From NCBI RefSeq assembly GCF_024622195.1, contig NZ_JANKBI010000001.1, positions 682,001 through 746,000 of the forward strand: a stretch of DNA of 64,000 nt. Direction: 5' to 3'. The position numbers and the translations under genes were made by a program. The notes below the pieces were generated by a model. It worked only from the letters and a program-made list of their open reading frames with translations, ran no database searches and was not told the origin of the DNA. This DNA is from Murimonas intestini (GTDB lineage: Bacteria; Bacillota; Clostridia; Lachnospirales; Lachnospiraceae). Numbering within the stretch: the first letter of the stretch is position 1; every line of letters starts with the position of its first letter. Of this stretch, positions 60,121 to 64,000 are shown in pieces.

Positions 60121-61143
60121 ATGAATAAATACACAGAGTATATTTTAGAACAGGCTGAGAACCTGCTGGCAATAGACAGCCCCTCCGGCTTTACGCAGGC
60201 CGTGACTGATTATCTGATGAAAGAATACAAAGATCTCGGGTATTCTCCGGCCAAAACAACAAAGGGCGGGGTACTTGTAGATCTGGGTGGAAAGAGGAAT
60301 GGCCTTTTATTAACTGCCCACGTGGACACTCTGGGGGGAATGACAGCGCAGATCAAACAAAACGGCCGTCTCCGCATGACTCCTGTGGGAGGGATGAATC
60401 CCAACAATGCAGAGACCGAAAACTGCAGGATCTATACTTTTGACGGCAGGGAATACACCGGCACTCTCCAGCTTCAGAATGCCTCTATCCATGTCAATAA
60501 GGATTTCAATGATAAATCCAGGTCCTTTGATGAGATGGAGATCCTTATAGATGAGCCTGTTTCATCAAAAGAGGATGTGGAGGCTCTGGGTATCATGACC
60601 GGCAATTACATCTGCTTTGACCCGCGCACAACAATTACCCCGTCCGGCTATATAAAGAGCCGTTTTCTGGATGATAAGCTGAGTACCGCTATCCTTCTGG
60701 GCTACGCAAAATACTTAAAGGACGAGAATGTTTCCCTTACACGCAGGGTATACCAGCATATAACTGTATTTGAGGAAGTAGGACACGGCGGCTCCGCCTC
60801 CACCCCTGATGATGTGACAGAGATCCTTTCCGTGGATATGGGATGTGTGGGCGATGGTCTGGAGTGCACGGAGCATCAGGTCTCCATCTGTGTAAAAGAC
60901 AGCAACGGCCCATACAACTATGATATCGTCAAGGGGTTGATAAAAGCAGCAAAGGATAATAATATCGATTTTGCCGCAGACGTGTATCCTCACTACGGTT
61001 CAGACGCAGGCGCCGCCCTTCAGGCCGGCTATGACCTCCGCCACGGGCTGATCGGCCCCGGCGTATATGCCTCACACGGGTATGAGAGAAGCCATACCGA
61101 CGGGGTTGAGAATACACTTCTGTTATTAAAGGCGTATATTTAA
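60121..61143 (+). CDS. M42-family metallo-aminopeptidase (cellulase M-like)
   Basis: This 340-residue binuclear zinc exopeptidase has the family motifs LLLTAHVDTLGGM (about 62-74), SRFLDDKLST (about 181-190), FEEVGHGGS (about 217-225) and SVDMGCVGDG, and ends with the SHGYERSHTDGV block. M42 enzymes are large cytoplasmic assemblies that trim peptides. With the aminotransferase and the nitrilase-family gene it suggests an amino-acid salvage cluster. AGGAGG precedes the start. Confidence 0.93.
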   Translation: MNKYTEYILEQAENLLAIDSPSGFTQAVTDYLMKEYKDLGYSPAKTTKGGVLVDLGGKRNGLLLTAHVDTLGGMTAQIKQNGRLRMTPVGGMNPNNAETENCRIYTFDGREYTGTLQLQNASIHVNKDFNDKSRSFDEMEILIDEPVSSKEDVEALGIMTGNYICFDPRTTITPSGYIKSRFLDDKLSTAILLGYAKYLKDENVSLTRRVYQHITVFEEVGHGGSASTPDDVTEILSVDMGCVGDGLECTEHQVSICVKDSNGPYNYDIVKGLIKAAKDNNIDFAADVYPHYGSDAGAALQAGYDLRHGLIGPGVYASHGYERSHTDGVENTLLLLKAYI

Positions 61144-61193
61144 AATCATTTATGCAACAATTCAGGAGGCAGAGGTCCCATCGCTGTCATTCA

Positions 61194-61215
61194 TTACTGT
61201 TCACTCCGTGACCAG
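61194..61215 (+). repeat. 22-bp MITE end, remnant
   Basis: The sequence TTACTGTTCACTCCGTGACC continues to AG and is identical to the end of the 142-bp element (4693-4714). The sequence CATTCATT stands before and after it, like a damaged target duplication. The rest of the element is gone. Confidence 0.6.
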
Positions 61216-61221
61216 CGACAT

Positions 61222-62166
61222 TCATTCTATCCATCTGTCACGGATAAAAGGCTCTTGTACTGCTGCCTTTAAAAGATCAGCGTAGGCTTCCGTCCTTCTG
61301 AATGTATTTCCCATCATCTCACTGCTGCGGTACGCTCTCAGTTCATTAATATCATATTCAGCCATATAGATGCCCTCTGACTCTTCATCTGCCAGAAACA
61401 TGGTCATTTCCTGTTCTTTTCCTTCTTTATCCCAGGCAACAGGTGTGAATGCACATGACCTTCCGCAGTCCTTACCTGCCACATTTGCCATAACCACCCC
61501 TGTCATATTCTCATAAGCTCTTGTAGATAATGCGTTTACCCTGGGCTTCATCCCGCCGCACGAATTTGGGACAAGTATGATCTCTGCGCCTTTCAGCATC
61601 AGTATTCTGGCACTTTCAGGATACTCTCTGTCATAGCAGATCATAATACCTATCCTGACACCCTCAAACTCACATACTTTAAATTCTTCCCCATTTTCCA
61701 GCATGCTTTCCACTGAAAAACTGCAGGTATGTACTTTACTGTATATCATTTTGACAGCGCCGGATTTATCAATCAAAAAGGCACTGTTCCTTGGCCTCTC
61801 CCGGCCTTTTGTGTAGCAGGTCATCACAATCCCCACAGAAAGGCTCCTGGCAAGGCGGCAGAACTCACGTATAGGTTCACTCTCCTCATCCAAAGCCCCC
61901 TCTGCCCATTCCTTGTAACTGGAATTTTTTCTGAGAGCATCCCAGTCACAGGGACAGTGTTCAAGTTCCTGCTGTTCCTCCGCCGTCACATCCTCTGCCA
62001 CCAGAGGAAATCTATAGCCATGCAGCCAGCATTCCGGAAACAGCACAAGATCTGCCCCCATATCCTTCGCTTTCATGACAAGCTGGATTCCTTTAGTCTT
62101 ATTGCTCTCCACATCGTACCCTGAATAGGCTGCCTGTACTACTGCTATCCTCAATTTTTTATTCAT
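61222..62166 (-). CDS. Carbon-nitrogen hydrolase (nitrilase superfamily amidase)
   Basis: This 314-residue protein keeps the Glu-Lys-Cys triad: LVLFPECWLHGY (Glu, about 45), MIYSKVHTC (Lys, about 145) and IMICYDREYPESAR (Cys, about 177). It would hydrolyse an amide such as omega-amidase or carbamoyl substrates. An N-terminal insertion (about 60-95, rich in Glu/Lys) is unusual. The ATG at 62166 has AGGAGG upstream; the GTG one codon before is the alternative. A MITE end lies six bases past its stop. Confidence 0.9.
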   Translation of the reverse strand: MNKKLRIAVVQAAYSGYDVESNKTKGIQLVMKAKDMGADLVLFPECWLHGYRFPLVAEDVTAEEQQELEHCPCDWDALRKNSSYKEWAEGALDEESEPIREFCRLARSLSVGIVMTCYTKGRERPRNSAFLIDKSGAVKMIYSKVHTCSFSVESMLENGEEFKVCEFEGVRIGIMICYDREYPESARILMLKGAEIILVPNSCGGMKPRVNALSTRAYENMTGVVMANVAGKDCGRSCAFTPVAWDKEGKEQEMTMFLADEESEGIYMAEYDINELRAYRSSEMMGNTFRRTEAYADLLKAAVQEPFIRDRWIE

Positions 62167-62192
62167 CACTGTGCCTCCTGTGTAAATACAGA

Positions 62193-62233
62193 AAAAAGTA
62201 CAGCGCCTTTACAATCAAGGCCCTGCACTTTTT
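62193..62233 (-). terminator. Rho-independent terminator after the coiled-coil gene
   Basis: On the minus strand a hairpin (AAAAAGTGCAGGGCCTT, partly mismatched, and its complement) is followed by TTTTTT. Confidence 0.7.
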
Positions 62234-62252
62234 ATAATTATACACCTCCGTG

Positions 62253-62307
62253 CATCCCATAATTCAAATCCTTCGGATGGGCGTGCTCCGCACGACAAGG
62301 TATATGT
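62253..62307 (-). repeat. Short dispersed repeat R2, copy 2
   Basis: It resembles 10071-10126 in order of parts (CCCAT/ATGGG hairpin, GTGCTCCGCAC hairpin, AAG-TATATG tail) and, like it, lies right after a small minus-strand gene. Confidence 0.4.
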
Positions 62308-62631
62308 TTACGCAATATGATTTTTAATTTCCGCTACTTCTTTTTCCAAATACTCAACTTTAGATTTTAAGGTTGACACCTGCACTTCATACAATAACGT
62401 TTTGTCAGTTACCCGTATTGCCTGATTCAATTTATCGACCAGATTTATATGATTTTCTGCAAGCAGCTGGATATTATGATTTGTTTCATTTTCAAGCTTT
62501 AACCCTACTGATGTAACCTTTTGATTTATAGCGTCTATATCACTTTGCATAACTCTTATGGCAGCTGTTACAGGTTCTATCTTTTTGTCTATCATATCAG
62601 ATATTGCCAGTAATAACTCATTATCTGTCAT
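62308..62631 (-). CDS. Small coiled-coil protein, unknown function
   Basis: This 107-residue, nearly all-helical protein has heptad-like spacing of Ile/Leu/Val from about residue 10 to the end (SDMIDKKIEPVTAAIRVMQS, later VEYLEKEVAEIKNHIA). There are no membrane segments, Cys or enzyme motifs. AGGAG lies nine bases before the ATG, and the reading frame is cleanly bounded by a terminator and repeat R2. I do not recognise a function; oligomerisation is the only inference. Confidence 0.7.
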   Translation of the reverse strand: MTDNELLLAISDMIDKKIEPVTAAIRVMQSDIDAINQKVTSVGLKLENETNHNIQLLAENHINLVDKLNQAIRVTDKTLLYEVQVSTLKSKVEYLEKEVAEIKNHIA

Positions 62632-62741
62632 TATATCACTCTCCTTTTGCTTCTGCTGGTTTACTGTTCACTTGACTCATTACCTGCTAAAATAATCGTT
62701 CCCCATAAGTTTATTATATCATACAGGGAGTTTAAAGTCTA

Positions 62742-63752
62742 TTACATAAATCTCTCAATCACTTCCGCGATCCCGTCATGGTTATTGTCAGCCTCTGTCA
62801 CATAATCGCCGCAGCTTTTGATATCTTCCGGCGCGTTCTGCATCACCACGCCCACTGCCGCTGCTTCAATCATGCTCACATCATTAGGAGCGTCACCTGC
62901 CGCTATCGTATTGCACATAGGGATACCCAGTTTTTCGCACAAAATGCTCATGGCACTGCCTTTAGAAACTCCCGGAGCCACGTGCTCTAAGTAAGCTGCA
63001 CAGGAAAAGATCCGGTCCAGCTTCCCGTCTGCCCACTCCTTAGTCTCCTCCTCAAAAGCCACCAGTTTATTATGATCTTCATAATCCATGACAATGAGCT
63101 TGACCGGCTCACGGCCTTTCAGCGCTTCTATGACATCAGGGACCACAACAGCAGTCACGTTTGTCATTTTCTGGTATCGCTTTACTTCCTCTGTCTCTTT
63201 TTCAATAAGGATATTTTCATCATTGTAGGTCTGGCAGTGAAGACCTCTCTTTTTAGCCTCCTCAAAGACCTTCTTCACATATTCCAGAGGAATCGTCCTG
63301 CGGTACACTGATTTTTCCCTGTACAGGTCATATATCTCGCCCCCATTGTAAGCAATGGCAAAGCATCCGTCCTTAACAAGCCCCAGTTCTCTTGACAGCC
63401 TTCTGGCGCTCACTGTGGGACGTCCTGTAGTGATCACTATCTTATGTCCCCTTGCGAGGGCATCATCCACCGCCCTGCGGTTTTTCTCTGTTATCTCTTT
63501 TTTGTCATTGAGAAGTGTGCCGTCCAGATCCACGAAAAGAATCCTTGTATTCTTTTCTTTCTCCATCAAATCCTCCAAAGCCTCATCACTCTCACTGATC
63601 CAGACATCTTCTTCCTCCGGGGTAAGTCCCAAAAATTCTCTCAATGTTCTTGTATCATCACTGAAATTCCACTTGCCCGTCAAACTGAAGATCTCTTCAA
63701 AGTCTGTCTCGCCCGCCATATATCTGTCACGAAATGTCCTGTTCTCTTCCAA
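62742..63752 (-). CDS. Cof-type HAD phosphatase with N-terminal extension
   Basis: This 336-residue protein has a 65-residue acidic N-terminal extension (FRDRYMAGETDFEEIFSLTG ... EEDVWISESDEALEDL) followed by a Cof/IIB HAD hydrolase: motif I FVDLDGTLLND (about 73), motif II VITTGRP (about 104), motif III Lys in PGVSKGSAMSIL, motif IV AAGDAPNDVSMIEAA. It would dephosphorylate sugar phosphates or similar metabolites. The extension is not part of the usual family length of about 270. The start is TTG with GGAG nine bases upstream. Confidence 0.9.
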   Translation of the reverse strand: MEENRTFRDRYMAGETDFEEIFSLTGKWNFSDDTRTLREFLGLTPEEEDVWISESDEALEDLMEKEKNTRILFVDLDGTLLNDKKEITEKNRRAVDDALARGHKIVITTGRPTVSARRLSRELGLVKDGCFAIAYNGGEIYDLYREKSVYRRTIPLEYVKKVFEEAKKRGLHCQTYNDENILIEKETEEVKRYQKMTNVTAVVVPDVIEALKGREPVKLIVMDYEDHNKLVAFEEETKEWADGKLDRIFSCAAYLEHVAPGVSKGSAMSILCEKLGIPMCNTIAAGDAPNDVSMIEAAAVGVVMQNAPEDIKSCGDYVTEADNNHDGIAEVIERFM

Positions 63753-63837
63753 CTGTCACTGCTCCTTTATCTTTTTCCTGTAGTCCGTCCTGCGCTTTCC
63801 CCTGCGCTTCCGGTCCCCTGTACTTCTCATTCTTCTT

Positions 63838-64000
63838 TCATCTGAGGGAATCATTATCCCTCGCAGCCCGCAGCTGCTTTAATATCTCATACGGTATCTT
63901 CAGATTTCCACGGCCGCAGCCCAAGTCAATTGCAGGCTTATTGCTTCCATGAAAATCAGAGCCGCCCGAAATGCACAGCCCCGATATTCTCGCCAGACGG
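63838..64000 (-). CDS. PHP-domain protein, C-terminal end (cut by window edge)
   Basis: The 53 residues visible on the minus strand include CISGGSDFHGSNKPAIDLG, the last metal-binding motif of PHP phosphoesterases, followed by GRGNLKIPYEILKQLR and the stop. It is the upstream neighbour of the Cof-type phosphatase with an 85-base gap, so the two may be co-transcribed. Confidence 0.82.
   Translation of the reverse strand, partial: RLARISGLCISGGSDFHGSNKPAIDLGCGRGNLKIPYEILKQLRAARDNDSLR

Noticed and set aside
62661..62671. TTACTGTTCAC, identical to the 11-base MITE end
   Set aside because: It stands alone without matching flanks or a second end. One 11-base match could be chance in 64 kb when a repeat family is being sought.

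Overview
The window looks like a chromosomal segment of an anaerobic Clostridia, most likely a gut Lachnospiraceae. I infer this from gene content and style, not from a database: a complete Rnf complex, a Na+-pumping decarboxylase operon, the cmk-ispH-S1 cluster, a ferredoxin-type nitroreductase, stand-alone GH13/GH36 sugar genes, moderate GC content and strong AGGAGG ribosome sites. I saw no tRNA, rRNA (other than RNase P RNA), CRISPR array or prophage.

Layout. 1-3.2 kb: the start of an ABC exporter ATPase, divergent from a histidine kinase, a response regulator and an ApbE flavin transferase. 3.2-9 kb: alpha-glucoside/alpha-galactoside use (GPH symporter, GH13_31, GH36), with a 142-bp MITE between the divergent genes. 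9-15 kb: lactate dehydrogenase, small accessory genes, an ArsR-type regulator with its MFS pump and two visible operators, and a siroheme nitrite/sulfite reductase. 15.4-17.8 kb: L-rhamnose isomerase and an AraC regulator. 17.8-23.7 kb: rnfCDGEAB preceded by a CmpB-family membrane protein. 23.8-28.9 kb: housekeeping genes (YprB-like exonuclease, S1 protein, IspH, Cmk, YhiN). 29-34.3 kb: a decarboxylase operon with two kinds of carboxyltransferase. 34.4-41.3 kb: DacF, rnpB, a divergent sirtuin, a polysaccharide deacetylase and an ABC importer. 41.4-47.2 kb: a second MITE copy, a YhhN protein, and a MATE / UvrA-paralogue / nitroreductase operon behind what looks like a leader-peptide attenuator. 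47.2-53 kb: pyroglutamate operon pxpB-pxpC-accB-accC-pxpA with an Nramp-like transporter. 53-55 kb: a MacB/FtsX-type ABC exporter. 55.5-62.2 kb: an aminotransferase / hydroxyacid dehydrogenase / YjiH operon facing a MerR regulator, an M42 peptidase and a nitrilase-family amidase. 62.3-64 kb: a coiled-coil protein, a HAD phosphatase and the end of a PHP-domain gene.

How it fits together. Two probable Na+/H+-motive machines (Rnf and the Oad-type decarboxylase) lie 5 kb apart, and ApbE is the enzyme family that flavinylates RnfG and RnfD. Several operons carry readable regulation: an ArsR operator placed between the -35 and -10, a MerR-type 19-bp-spacer promoter, and the MATE leader. The most unusual items are the MATE leader and its operon, the 142-bp MITE with 9-bp target duplications, and the biotin-linked pyroglutamate operon with an Nramp homologue that lacks the metal-binding motifs.
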